The position numbers and the translations under genes are program-made. A DNA stretch of 64,000 nt from Rhizobiaceae bacterium. GTDB lineage: Bacteria; Pseudomonadota; Alphaproteobacteria; Rhizobiales; Rhizobiaceae. Every line of letters starts with the position of its first letter. Within the stretch, counting starts at the first letter, position 1. Below are positions 8,093 to 16,718 of the stretch, piece after piece. The notes beneath the pieces are model-generated. The model saw only the letters and a list, made by a program, of their open reading frames with translations, searched no databases and was not told the origin of the DNA. The DNA is taken from contig CAJPFN010000021.1 in the NCBI GenBank assembly GCA_905339215.1, forward strand, positions 1 through 64,000. Reading direction: 5' to 3'.

Positions 8093-9382
8093 ATGAAGCG
8101 CTTCAGAGACTTCCTCAGCGACCGCCGCGGCAACTATGCGATGATGACCGCGGTCCTCGCCGTCCCGCTCCTGATTGCGATGGGTTACTCCGTCGACTTC
8201 GTCCGCGTCCTGGAGGCCAAGCAGCGGCTGGCGCATGCCGCAGACTCGGCAGTGCTCGGATCCCTCGCCCTGGGTTCGAAGGCGATCGACTATGCGGAGA
8301 CGATGAGCGGCCCCGGACCGATCCCCGTAGGCGTCGCGGAATCCAAGGACTTCTTCAGCGCCAACGCCAGGCTCGATCCGGCCATCACGCTGGGCACCGT
8401 GACCGCCGACGTTTCCAACAGCGGCACCAAGATCGTCTCGAAGATCAGCTACACGGCGCAGATCCAGACGATCTTCGGAGGCCTGCTGACGAAGAAGGCG
8501 TGGACCGTCAACGGCGCCGCAAGCGCGTCTGTCGACATCGACAATCCGGTCGATTTCTACCTGCTTCTCGACAACTCGCCGTCAATGGGGCTCGCCGCCA
8601 CCACCGCCGCCATCGACGAGATGATCGAAAAGACCCCGGACCGCTGCGCGTTCGCCTGCCATTCGCTCAACGACGCCGACAACTACTACAACCTGGCCAA
8701 GGCCAACGGCATCCCGCTGCGCATCGACATGGTGCGCGATGCCACGAAGAAGGTGCTGGATACGGCCAAGAGCATTCGCGCCTACAACAGCCAGTACCGC
8801 GTCGCCATCTACACGTTCGGCGCGACCGCGACCAACCTCGGGTTGACAACGATCTCCAGCCTCACCTCCGACCTCGGCAAGGCCGGCAAGTCCGCCGAAG
8901 CCGTCGACCTCATGTCGATCCCCTACCAGAACTACGACAACGACCAGCAGACCGATTTCGACAAGACGATCGGCCAACTGAGGACGTCGATACCCAAGCC
9001 CAAGAACGGGCCGAACGGAAAGCCGAGGCAGCAGGTCGTCTTCTTCGTTTCGGACGGGGTCAACGATTCCAGCAAGCCCAGCGGCTGCATGAAGAAGCTC
9101 CAGGGCTCCGGCCGATGCCAGCAGCCGCTGGACATCAAGGAATGCGACAAGCTCAAGAAGAAGGACGTCAAGATCGCCGTCCTCTACACGACCTACCTGC
9201 CGATCACCAACAACAGCTGGTACAACAGCTGGATCAAGCCCTTCCGCGACGAGATCCCCTCGCAGATGGAGGCCTGCGCCTCTCCAGGCCTCTATTTCGA
9301 GGTGAGCCCCAGCGAGGGCATTCCCGAGGCGATGGACGCGCTCTTCCGCAAGACGGTCCGCGTGCTGCGGCTGGACAGTTGA
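8093..9382 (+). CDS. TadG-like pilus-assembly protein with von Willebrand A domain
   Basis: A 429-residue envelope protein. The N-terminus (DFLSDRRGNYAMMTAVLAVPLLIAMGYSVDF) is the TadE/TadG pattern: a short cytoplasmic part, then a single membrane helix at about 14-34, followed by ADSAVLGSLA. A VWA-like domain from about residue 150 has the metal-site motif DNSPS (DxSxS) and VVFFVSDGVND. Cysteines in the C-terminal half (CAFAC, CMKKL, RCQQPLDIKEC) may form disulfides. TadG-type proteins are minor components of Flp/Tad pili, but no other tad gene is nearby, so this is an orphan copy. It diverges from the ECF sigma gene. Confidence 0.85.
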   Translation: MKRFRDFLSDRRGNYAMMTAVLAVPLLIAMGYSVDFVRVLEAKQRLAHAADSAVLGSLALGSKAIDYAETMSGPGPIPVGVAESKDFFSANARLDPAITLGTVTADVSNSGTKIVSKISYTAQIQTIFGGLLTKKAWTVNGAASASVDIDNPVDFYLLLDNSPSMGLAATTAAIDEMIEKTPDRCAFACHSLNDADNYYNLAKANGIPLRIDMVRDATKKVLDTAKSIRAYNSQYRVAIYTFGATATNLGLTTISSLTSDLGKAGKSAEAVDLMSIPYQNYDNDQQTDFDKTIGQLRTSIPKPKNGPNGKPRQQVVFFVSDGVNDSSKPSGCMKKLQGSGRCQQPLDIKECDKLKKKDVKIAVLYTTYLPITNNSWYNSWIKPFRDEIPSQMEACASPGLYFEVSPSEGIPEAMDALFRKTVRVLRLDS

Positions 9383-9459
9383 GCAATCCAGCCGAGCATC
9401 CCGGTTGTGCACCGTGAGCGCCGATCATATGCTCCGCCCGCACAAGGGAAGGGGCTATC

Positions 9460-10953
9460 GTGACAATCGAGACTCTGCTGTGGGAACGCGACGCTTGCAG
9501 TCTTGCCGAGCTGGTCGCGACCGGTGAGGTGACTCCGCTGGAACTCGTCGAGGCCGCGATCGCGCGCGCCGAGCGCGTCAATCCCGAGATCAACGCCATC
9601 GCCGAAAAGACATACGAGAGCGCCCGCGCCGCTGCGAAGGCGGTCGACCGTGGCGCACCGCTCGCCGGCGTGCCCTTCGCCATCAAGGACCTCGGCATCG
9701 CGCAGAAGGGCGTCCCCACGCACGGCGGCAGCAAGGTCCCGGCTTTCGTTCCGGATTTCGATTCGGTCCTTGTCGAACGCTACCGCGCGGCCGGTCTGAT
9801 CCCCATCGTGACGAGCACCTCGCCCGAGTACGGCGTGAAGCTGATGACCGAGACCGAGGCCTTCGGCATCACGCGCAATCCGTGGAACACCGCACATACC
9901 TCGGGCGGCTCGTCGGGAGGCGCCGCAGCGCTCGTCGCCGCGGGCGTCGTGCCGGCCGCGCATGCCTCCGACGGCGGCGGCTCGATCCGGGTGCCGTCGT
10001 CGACGACCGGCCTCGTCGGCCTGAAGACCTCGCGCGGGCGCATCCCGCTGTCGCCCCTGGTCTCCGAATCCTGGTACGGCTTCGTCGTCGACCACGCCGT
10101 CACGCGCTCGGTGCGCGACAGCGCCCTGCTGCTCGACCTGACCCACGGGCCCGATCCGCTGGCGCCCTATGCGGCGCGACCGCCGAAGGGCACCTTCGCC
10201 GAGGCCGCCCGCCGCGATCCGGGCCGCCTGTCGCTCGCGGTCTACCGGAAGTCTCCGCTGGGGCTCGACATCTCGAAGGAGACGCTGGCGGCGCTCGACG
10301 CGGCCATCGCGCTCGCCCGCGAGGGCGGCCATACCGTGGAGGAAATCGACCTGCCGATGATCGGCCGCGACTTCATGGCCGACTTCTGCATCGCCGTCGC
10401 ATCGGCGACCGCCGGCACGATGCGCATCGATGCGGGCCGGGTCGGCCGCCCGATCCTCGGCGACCTCGAACGGGCGACCCGCGTGCTCGCGCGTTTCGGC
10501 GACGTGATGACCGGCGGCGAGGTCTACGAGGCGCTGGAGCGACTGTCGCTGGCGACGCGGCAACTCCTCGTCGCGACCGCGCGCTTCGATGCCGTGCTGA
10601 TGCCGATCATCGCACACCCGCCCCTGCCCTGCGGGTCGATGGATCCCAAGGGCGCGGACGAGTTCCTCGAGAACACGCTCGACAGGCTGCGCCTCACCCG
10701 TCTGCTGCGGGTGCGCTCGTTCCTCGGCCAGCTGATGGACAAGAGCCTGTGGTTCACACACTGGCCGGCGATCCAGAACGTCACCGGCCAGCCGTCGATC
10801 GCCCTGCCCGTCCATGTCACGGCCGCCGGCCTGCCGCTCGGCATCCAGGCCGCCGGCCGGCCCGGCGACGAGGAGACGCTGCTGTCGCTCGCCGGCCAGC
10901 TGGAGCGCATATCCGGCTGGGCCGACAGGCGCGCGCCGCTCCTGCGTCCGTAG
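9460..10953 (+). CDS. Amidase (amidase-signature family)
   Basis: A 497-residue cytoplasmic hydrolase of the GatA/amidase-signature superfamily. The Ser-cisSer-Lys triad is visible: Lys76 in GVPFAIKDL, the cis-serine in GGSSGG (151/152), and the nucleophile Ser175 in DGGGSIRVP. The start is GTG at 9460, with AAGGGAAGGGG a few bases upstream. It is not GatA itself: gatB and gatC are absent and the C-terminal half diverges. Members hydrolyse diverse amides; the substrate here cannot be told from the sequence. It stands alone between the TadG-like gene and a convergent methyltransferase. Confidence 0.9.
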   Translation: MTIETLLWERDACSLAELVATGEVTPLELVEAAIARAERVNPEINAIAEKTYESARAAAKAVDRGAPLAGVPFAIKDLGIAQKGVPTHGGSKVPAFVPDFDSVLVERYRAAGLIPIVTSTSPEYGVKLMTETEAFGITRNPWNTAHTSGGSSGGAAALVAAGVVPAAHASDGGGSIRVPSSTTGLVGLKTSRGRIPLSPLVSESWYGFVVDHAVTRSVRDSALLLDLTHGPDPLAPYAARPPKGTFAEAARRDPGRLSLAVYRKSPLGLDISKETLAALDAAIALAREGGHTVEEIDLPMIGRDFMADFCIAVASATAGTMRIDAGRVGRPILGDLERATRVLARFGDVMTGGEVYEALERLSLATRQLLVATARFDAVLMPIIAHPPLPCGSMDPKGADEFLENTLDRLRLTRLLRVRSFLGQLMDKSLWFTHWPAIQNVTGQPSIALPVHVTAAGLPLGIQAAGRPGDEETLLSLAGQLERISGWADRRAPLLRP

Positions 10954-10998
10954 CGGTCGTCTGGAGCAAACGCCGGAGCGCGTCTCGCGCGCGGCGGC

Positions 10999-11622
10999 TC
11001 AGAGCTTCATGAAGGTCCCGAAGTGGAAATGCTGCACGGCGCCCCACGGCGTGACGTGGTCGTGGCGGCAGCTGTCGACGAGACGGAACCCGCCGCCGAG
11101 CGCAGCCGAGAGCTTCTCCGCGTCATAGCGCTCGACATTGAGGCCGCTGCACTTCTGCGGTCCGTCCGGCGCGAATGTGCCGATGATGGCGTGTCCGCCG
11201 GCACGCAGCGCCTTGCGCAGGCGGTCGACATAGGCGGCGCGGTCGCCCGGATCGGTGAGAAAATGGAAGGCGGCGCGATCGTGCCAGATGTCGTAGAGCC
11301 GCGCCGGGCGCCATTTCGTCACGTCGGCCGCGATCCACGCCACGCGCGAAGCGGCACCGCCGAGCCGCGACTTCGCAGCCGCCAGCGCCGCATCCGAGAG
11401 ATCGAGCACCGTCAGGTCGCGAAAGCCCTCGTCGAGGAGCCAGTCGACGAGCGTCGAGGCGCCGCCGCCGATGTCGACGATGCCGGTCTCCGGCGCCGCC
11501 CCGGCGAGCTTGAGCAGGTCGGCCGAGGGCTGCGGCACCGGCTGGTACCAGCTCACCGCATCGGCCGCCTTGGTCTCGTAGACCTGCTGCCAGTGCGCCT
11601 GCCGGTCGACCTTTTCTGTCAA
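10999..11622 (-). CDS. Class I SAM-dependent methyltransferase
   Basis: A 207-residue soluble methyltransferase. It begins with an EKVDRQAHWQQVYETK segment typical of trans-aconitate/thiopurine-like small-molecule methyltransferases. SAM motif I is VDIGGGASTLVDWLL, followed by LTVLDLSDAAL (acidic loop), WIAADVT and DIWHDRAAFHFLTDP (motif IV region). The start is the TTG at 11622, which has a strong AGGAGG site 7 bp upstream; the longer frame to 12597 only runs antisense through the neighbouring genes. The substrate is unknown. It follows the DUF2189 gene on the same strand by 71 bp. Confidence 0.88.
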   Translation of the reverse strand: MTEKVDRQAHWQQVYETKAADAVSWYQPVPQPSADLLKLAGAAPETGIVDIGGGASTLVDWLLDEGFRDLTVLDLSDAALAAAKSRLGGAASRVAWIAADVTKWRPARLYDIWHDRAAFHFLTDPGDRAAYVDRLRKALRAGGHAIIGTFAPDGPQKCSGLNVERYDAEKLSAALGGGFRLVDSCRHDHVTPWGAVQHFHFGTFMKL

Positions 11623-11693
11623 CGCGCGTCCTCCTGCTTGGTCAGGATAGGAGCGTCCGGCCCGCGTCGCAAGCGCGCCTGGCGAGACAGCGC

Positions 11694-12500
11694 TCAGTGC
11701 ACCGGCACGGCCCTGCGATAGAGGTGCCAGGTGGCGTGGCCCAGCACCGGCAGCACGACGAGAAGGCCGAGGAAGAACGGAATGCAGGCCGCCATCACCG
11801 CCAGCGTGACTACGACGCCCCAGCCGAGCATGGCGACCGGGCTCGCCACGACCGCCTTCACGCTGGTGATCATCGCGGTGACGAAGTCGTAGTTGCGCTC
11901 CATCAGCAGCGGGATCGAGATGACGGTGATCGAGAAGAGGGTGAGTGCGATGACTGCGCCGACGACGTGCCCGACGGCGAGGAACAGCCAGCCCTGCGGC
12001 GTGGTGAAGACGATGCCGAGGAACTTGTCGAGCGTCGAGAACGACATGCGGCCGAGGAACAGGGCGATCAGCAGGCGGATCTGGTACATCCAGATCCAGA
12101 AGACGAACAGCATGACGAAGGCCATCCACGACAGTTCGCGCCGGCGCTGGGCCCATACCACGGTGAGAACCGGCCCCCACTCGAGCGGCTCGCCGCTCTG
12201 CAATCTCCGGCTGACCTCGTAGAGCCCGACGGCGGCGAACGGGCCGATCAGCGGAAAGCCGATGGCGAAGGGGTAGATCATCCACGACATGTCCCAACGG
12301 GTCAGCGCCAGGACGATGACGATGCCGATCAGGGCAAACGACGCCGCGAAGAAGAAGCCGAAGCGCGGCGCACGCGCGAAGTCCGACATGCCCTGGAACA
12401 GCGCTGCGCGGACATCCGCGCCGGTGACCGCGACAACGCGCGGCATTGCCGACGCCCTTGCCGCCGGCGGCGGCGTGACCGGTTGCGGTTCCTCGACCAT
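11694..12500 (-). CDS. DUF2189 family integral membrane protein
   Basis: A 268-residue inner-membrane protein with about six hydrophobic segments. A proline-rich cytoplasmic N-terminus leads into [23 protein letters not shown], then [25 protein letters not shown], which is the recognisable DUF2189 core. Members have no assigned function, though some alphaproteobacterial examples are annotated beside cytochrome oxidase genes; none is here. The start at 12500 is the first Met in frame. A separate 187-bp gap divides it from the divergent argB gene. Confidence 0.85.
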   Translation of the reverse strand: MVEEPQPVTPPPAARASAMPRVVAVTGADVRAALFQGMSDFARAPRFGFFFAASFALIGIVIVLALTRWDMSWMIYPFAIGFPLIGPFAAVGLYEVSRRLQSGEPLEWGPVLTVVWAQRRRELSWMAFVMLFVFWIWMYQIRLLIALFLGRMSFSTLDKFLGIVFTTPQGWLFLAVGHVVGAVIALTLFSITVISIPLLMERNYDFVTAMITSVKAVVASPVAMLGWGVVVTLAVMAACIPFFLGLLVVLPVLGHATWHLYRRAVPVH

Positions 12501-12687
12501 GCGGTTCCTTCCTCCGCTTGCCGCGCGGCCGAAGCCGGCGCGATCCCCCGTGCACAGTAGCGTCTTTGCCGCGGCGTCGCGCCTTGACCGAAATCAAAGC
12601 CGCGTGCGGACCGGCGCATCGCGAAGCGATTGCCCGCCTCCGCGTTTCCCGCTAAGAGCGCGCCCACGCCTCCCGAGGAACATACCC

Positions 12688-13584
12688 ATGACGACGGACA
12701 TCGCCGCCACCGCCGAGATGCAGGCCGCCCTCCTCTCGCGCGCGCTGCCCTACATGCAGCGCTACGAGAACAAGACGGTCGTGGTGAAGTACGGCGGCCA
12801 CGCCATGGGCAATCCGGAGCTCGGCCGCGCCTTCGCCCGCGACATCGCACTCCTGAAGCAGTCCGGCGTCAACCCGATCGTGGTCCACGGCGGCGGGCCG
12901 CAGATCGCGGCGATGCTTTCCAAGCTCGGCATCGAATCGAAATTCGAGGGTGGCCTGCGCGTCACCGACGCCAAGACGGTCGAGATCGTCGAGATGGTGC
13001 TTGCCGGCTCGATCAACAAGGAGATCGTCGCACTGATCAACGCCGAGGGCGAATGGGCGATCGGCCTGTGCGGCAAGGACGGCAACATGGTCTTCGCCGA
13101 GAAGGCGCACAAGACGGTGAAGGACCCGGATTCCAACATCGAGCGCGTACTCGATCTCGGCTTCGTCGGCGAGCCGGTCGAGGTCGACCGCACGCTGCTC
13201 GACCTGCTCGCCCGCTCAGAGATGATCCCGGTGCTGGCGCCGGTGGCGCCGGGCCGCGACGGCCATACCTACAACATCAACGCCGACACTTTCGCCGGCG
13301 CCATCGCCGGCGCGCTCGGCGCCTCGCGCCTGCTCTTCCTCACCGACGTGCCCGGCGTGCTCGACAAGGACAAGAACCTGATCGACGAATTGACGGTGGC
13401 CCAGGCCAAGGCGCTGATCGCCGACGGCACCATCTCCGGCGGCATGATCCCCAAGGTCGAGACCTGCATCGAGGCGATCGAGCGGGGCGTCGAGGGGGTC
13501 GTCATCCTCAACGGCAAGACGGCGCACGCCGTGCTGTTGGAGCTGTTCACCGAACACGGCGCCGGCACGCTGATCGTGCCCTGA
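12688..13584 (+). CDS. argB: Acetylglutamate kinase
   Basis: A 298-residue cytoplasmic kinase for the second step of arginine synthesis, phosphorylating N-acetyl-L-glutamate with ATP. Landmarks are [13 protein letters not shown] (nucleotide-binding lysine and glycines), [14 protein letters not shown] (substrate loop), [24 protein letters not shown], and [10 protein letters not shown] near the C-terminus. The basic arginine-sensing helix at the N-terminus ([19 protein letters not shown]) suggests feedback inhibition by arginine, as in hexameric enzymes. I use ATG 12688; the frame is open to 12289, but that part is antisense to DUF2189. Linkage to engB and rpmH is normal for Hyphomicrobiales. 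Confidence 0.97.
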   Translation: MTTDIAATAEMQAALLSRALPYMQRYENKTVVVKYGGHAMGNPELGRAFARDIALLKQSGVNPIVVHGGGPQIAAMLSKLGIESKFEGGLRVTDAKTVEIVEMVLAGSINKEIVALINAEGEWAIGLCGKDGNMVFAEKAHKTVKDPDSNIERVLDLGFVGEPVEVDRTLLDLLARSEMIPVLAPVAPGRDGHTYNINADTFAGAIAGALGASRLLFLTDVPGVLDKDKNLIDELTVAQAKALIADGTISGGMIPKVETCIEAIERGVEGVVILNGKTAHAVLLELFTEHGAGTLIVP

Positions 13585-13610
13585 GCCAGGCCGCGGGCCG
13601 GTCCGAAGGC

Positions 13611-14060
13611 CTATTCCGCCCCATCGCGCGCGGCGTCCAGGAAGGCGCGCATCTCGGCCAGCCGCGGCACCAGCGCGCCGATGTCGTCGGGCGAGAAGCG
13701 GGCCGCGAAACCTTCCATGGCCGGGATCAGCGTGGCGATGGCGTCGTCGCGGAAGCGCCGCCCCTTCGCGGTCAGCCACACCCGCTTGGAGCGCCCGTCC
13801 GCCGGATTGGGGCGCATCTCCACGAGGCCGCGGGCTTCGAGGCCGGTGAGCGTGTTGGTCATCGACGTCTTCGGCACCTGGAAGGCACGGGCGAGTTCGA
13901 GCGGCGTGCGCCCGTCGGCGACACGGATGAGATGGTTGAGGACGGAGAAGTGCGGCACCGTCAGCCCGTCGGGGAGCCGCGCCTCGAAGGCGGCGCGGCT
14001 CAGCTGCGCGATGATGCCGATCTCGTTGAAGAAGGCGAAGTAGAGGGGAATCCTATCCAT
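13611..14060 (-). CDS. MarR family transcriptional regulator
   Basis: A 149-residue winged-helix regulator. The recognition helix region reads TPLELARAFQVPKTSMTNTLTGLEARGLV and the wing PNPADGRSKRVWLTAKG, as in MarR. It is the second gene of a two-gene operon: its ATG at 14060 overlaps the last 8 bp of the Tat-exported nitroreductase-like gene. The 40-bp palindrome upstream of that operon is the obvious candidate operator, so it probably represses its own operon and responds to a small aromatic or redox ligand. That regulation is inferred, not shown. Confidence 0.9.
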   Translation of the reverse strand: MDRIPLYFAFFNEIGIIAQLSRAAFEARLPDGLTVPHFSVLNHLIRVADGRTPLELARAFQVPKTSMTNTLTGLEARGLVEMRPNPADGRSKRVWLTAKGRRFRDDAIATLIPAMEGFAARFSPDDIGALVPRLAEMRAFLDAARDGAE

Positions 14061-15159
14061 TCACGATCCGCGTTTCGACCGGCCAGCGCGGCGACGGCGC
14101 CGGCTTCGGGCCGTAGCCCAGACGGCCCAGCATCTGCACGGTCTGGCCCGGCTCGGCAAGCAGATCGTGAAGCTGCCGCCTCGTCCCGTCCATCTCCGCG
14201 TATTCCTGGAGCGCCTGGCTGACGGGATGGAGCGCGAGCCCGAGGCCCGTCGTGGCGAGATTGAGCCTCAGCCAGCGTCGCCCCGCCTCGACCTGGTCGA
14301 GCCGGCCGTTCGAGGGCGACGTGAGCACGGCATAGGCCGGCGTCGCGGCCAGCATGGTCCGGTAGATCTCCACGCCCTGCCGGAACGCCATCGAGGACGG
14401 ATCGAGCTGCTGCTCGCGGGTGAGCAGGCCGAAAGCCATCATGCCTTCCAGGAATGCGCCGCCGAGGTCGATCCCGTCCGGGCTGGCCTCGATCTCGGCC
14501 TTGCCGAAGCGCATCAGTTCGACGCTTTCCCTGTAGGTGCGCGGCGTCAACGCCTCGATCTCCCAGGCCCGCCAGGTCAGCTCGCGCAGTTCGGCCACCC
14601 GGGCCGCGTCGTCGACGATCCGGGCGTGGGTCGAGAGCGCGGCAACGCTCGCGGCGGCCACGGCGCGAGCCTCGAACGGCTCCTTGCAGGAGCGCCGGTC
14701 CAGGACATGCGCGAACAGCGGATCGGCCTTGCCGCCCTCGCCGAAGGTCGCGACCGCGACGGGACCGCTTTCTCCTTCCGGGAAGAACGCAAAGTCGACG
14801 GCGTATCCGTCCGCCGCCGCAGCCATGGCGAGGAGTTCGACGAAACAGCCCATGCCGATGGTCAACTGGCGATCATGGGGATCGGTCATCGGCAGGTTCC
14901 GTGCGGAATCGCGATGGATGACGATCCGGTCCGGCTGGCGCAGGTCGGCGAGCCAGGGCTGTCGGTTGTGCGGGTTGGGAGCAAGGATCGCGTAGGACAG
15001 AGCGCGGCGGCGCGGATCCGCCTCGCGCGCGGCAGGCGACCAGGGTGCGATCGCGGCGTTCGGGGTCCGGGTGGCGGCGAAGCCGGCCGCCGTGCCGGCT
15101 GCGGCAAGGACCAGCCCTCCGCCGAAAAGGGCGATGGCGCGGCGACGGGAGATTTTCAT
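14053..15159 (-). CDS. Tat-exported nitroreductase-like (Acg-type) flavoprotein
   Basis: A 368-residue protein. A twin-arginine signal (SRRRAIALFGGGLVLAAAGTAAGF, with RR at residues 5-6) directs folded export. The body resembles Acg/nitroreductase-family proteins: ILAPNPHNRQPWLADL near the N-terminus, IGMGCFVELLAMAAAADGY, and ATTGLGLALHPVSQALQEY near the C-terminus. These proteins are FMN-binding two-domain nitroreductase relatives whose reaction is mostly unproven. The start at 15159 is fixed by the Tat motif. Expression is likely controlled by the downstream MarR gene through the palindrome just upstream. Confidence 0.85.
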   Translation of the reverse strand: MKISRRRAIALFGGGLVLAAAGTAAGFAATRTPNAAIAPWSPAAREADPRRRALSYAILAPNPHNRQPWLADLRQPDRIVIHRDSARNLPMTDPHDRQLTIGMGCFVELLAMAAAADGYAVDFAFFPEGESGPVAVATFGEGGKADPLFAHVLDRRSCKEPFEARAVAAASVAALSTHARIVDDAARVAELRELTWRAWEIEALTPRTYRESVELMRFGKAEIEASPDGIDLGGAFLEGMMAFGLLTREQQLDPSSMAFRQGVEIYRTMLAATPAYAVLTSPSNGRLDQVEAGRRWLRLNLATTGLGLALHPVSQALQEYAEMDGTRRQLHDLLAEPGQTVQMLGRLGYGPKPAPSPRWPVETRIVNG

Positions 15160-15172
15160 GAATGACCCCTAT

Positions 15173-15212
15173 ATGGTTCGACTACGAACTATGTAGTTCG
15201 ATATCGAACCAT
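15173..15212. promoter_or_regulatory. 40-bp palindromic operator, probable MarR site
   Basis: Two 19-bp half-sites flank a central TG: ATGGTTCGACTACGAACTA and TAGTTCGATATCGAACCAT. They are reverse complements except at three positions. Each half also contains its own GGTTCGA/CGAACTA-type repeats, so four half-sites are present. The palindrome begins 13 bp before the start codon of the nitroreductase-like gene and must overlap its promoter or leader. Its AT-rich base content stands out from the surrounding GC-rich DNA. Confidence 0.75.
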
Positions 15213-15248
15213 TTACAAGCCCTCCTGCGATGCGGGAAGGTGCGTTCC

Positions 15249-15725
15249 CTAGCGCCTCAGGTGCGCGAGCGGCACGCGCCCCGGCCCCTTGATGTTCTGA
15301 AGCACCAGCTGGGTGCGCACGTCGCGCACGCCCTTCAGGCGCATCAACCGGTGCATGACGAAGTCGTTCAGATCGTCGACGCCGGGCACCATGACGTGCA
15401 GCAGGAAATCCTGGTCGCCGGTCAGTGTCCAGCAGGACGACACCTCGTCCATGCGCTCGACCGCGGCGGTGAAGGCTTCCGGCGAACCGTCGCTGTGGTT
15501 GGCCAGCCGCACCTGGACGAAGACCTCCACCATCAGGCCGACCGCGCGCCGGCCGACGATGGCGCGGAAGCCCTTGATGATGCCGCTCGCCTGAAGGCTC
15601 TCGAACCGCCGCGCACAGGGCGTGTTCGACAGGCCGATCGCCTCGGCGAGCTCGGACACGGGCTTGCGGCCCTCGCGCTGGAGGATGTCCAGCATGCGCA
15701 CCTCGAATTCGTCGAGCTCGGGCAT
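15249..15725 (-). CDS. Lrp/AsnC family transcriptional regulator
   Basis: A 158-residue feast/famine regulator: N-terminal winged HTH (MPELDEFEVRMLDILQREG; LAEAIGLSNTPCARRFESL) and a C-terminal RAM ligand-binding domain (VEVFVQVRLANHS; VSSCWTLTGDQDFLLHVMVPGVDDL). I choose ATG 15725, which has GGAGGGA 5 bp upstream; the frame continues far upstream but only as antisense to phhA. It diverges from phenylalanine 4-monooxygenase across 129 bp, the usual arrangement for a regulator that activates phhA in response to phenylalanine or tyrosine. That link is inferred from position. Confidence 0.93.
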   Translation of the reverse strand: MPELDEFEVRMLDILQREGRKPVSELAEAIGLSNTPCARRFESLQASGIIKGFRAIVGRRAVGLMVEVFVQVRLANHSDGSPEAFTAAVERMDEVSSCWTLTGDQDFLLHVMVPGVDDLNDFVMHRLMRLKGVRDVRTQLVLQNIKGPGRVPLAHLRR

Positions 15726-15792
15726 CTTTCCCTCCATTTCAGCCAACACTGAGAGAATATAACTCCGATTGCCCTGTCCTTGCGACTGAATT

Positions 15793-15806
15793 AGGGAACC
15801 ATCCCT
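15793..15806. promoter_or_regulatory. Short inverted repeat in the lrp-phhA divergent promoter
   Basis: AGGGA-ACCA-TCCCT forms a 5-bp inverted repeat in the 129-bp divergent gap, and related CCCTC/GAGGG pieces recur at about 15835-15850 before phhA. Such repeated half-sites would fit cooperative Lrp-type binding. The sequence is short and this assignment is tentative. Confidence 0.35.
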
Positions 15807-15854
15807 CTCCGGGACAGCTATCATTCCCTCAAGAATGAACGAGGGAGAGACACA

Positions 15855-16697
15855 ATGCAGATCAGCGTCAGGGACTATGCGCGCGAATGCGCCGAACAGG
15901 GGCTGCGCGGCGACTATTCCGTGTGCCGGGCCGATTTCACCGTCGACCAGCCCTACGCCTATTCGGACGAGGACCAGACCGTGTGGCGCACGCTCTGCGA
16001 CCGGCAGATGAAGCTGACGCGCCGGCTCGCGCACCGGTCCTATCTGGATGGCGTCGCCGCACTCGGTCTGACGGGCCGCATCCCCGATTTCGCCGAGGTC
16101 AGCGAAAGGCTGAAGGCGATGACCGGATGGACGATTGTCGCGGTGCCGGGCCTGATCCCCGCCGGCCCGTTCTTCGAGCACCTCGCCAGCCGCCGCTTCC
16201 CGGTGACCAACTGGCTGCGTTCCGAGAGCGAGCTCGACTACATCGTCGAGCCCGACATGTTCCACGACTTCTTCGGCCACGTGCCGATCCTGACCCAGCC
16301 GGCGTTCGCCGATTTCATGCAGATGTACGGCGAGAAGGCGCAAGGGCTGTTCGACCTCGGCGGCGGCGACATGATCACCCGCCTCTACTGGTATACGGCC
16401 GAGTACGGACTGATCGGCGAGCCGGGCCAACCGGTGAAGGCCTTCGGCGCCGGCCTGATGTCTTCGTTCACCGAGCTGAGCTTCGCGGTGGAAGGCGCGG
16501 GCGCCAATCACGTGCCGTTCGACCTCGAAACGGTGATGCGCACCGGCTACGAGATCGACAAGTTCCAGCGCGCCTACTTCGTCCTGCCGTCGTTCTCCGC
16601 GTTGCGCAGCGCCTTCGAGACGGCGGATCTCGCCGCGATCGTGGCACGGGCCAGGGACCTGCCGCCGCTCGATCCGGCGTCGCTCAAGGACGCATAG
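15855..16697 (+). CDS. phhA: Phenylalanine 4-monooxygenase
   Basis: A 280-residue monomeric bacterial-type phenylalanine hydroxylase converting L-Phe to L-Tyr with O2 and tetrahydropterin. The non-heme iron site is complete: VEPDMFHDFFGHVP with His137 and His142, and Glu183 in WYTAEYGL, nearly the same numbering as the well-studied Chromobacterium enzyme (138/143/184). Length and lack of an N-terminal regulatory ACT domain are normal for bacteria. The start ATG has GAGGGAGAG upstream. No pterin-4a-carbinolamine dehydratase (phhB) lies beside it. The divergent Lrp gene is the probable regulator. Confidence 0.97.
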   Translation: MQISVRDYARECAEQGLRGDYSVCRADFTVDQPYAYSDEDQTVWRTLCDRQMKLTRRLAHRSYLDGVAALGLTGRIPDFAEVSERLKAMTGWTIVAVPGLIPAGPFFEHLASRRFPVTNWLRSESELDYIVEPDMFHDFFGHVPILTQPAFADFMQMYGEKAQGLFDLGGGDMITRLYWYTAEYGLIGEPGQPVKAFGAGLMSSFTELSFAVEGAGANHVPFDLETVMRTGYEIDKFQRAYFVLPSFSALRSAFETADLAAIVARARDLPPLDPASLKDA

Positions 16698-16718
16698 GCA
16701 TCCTGCGCAACCAGCGCC

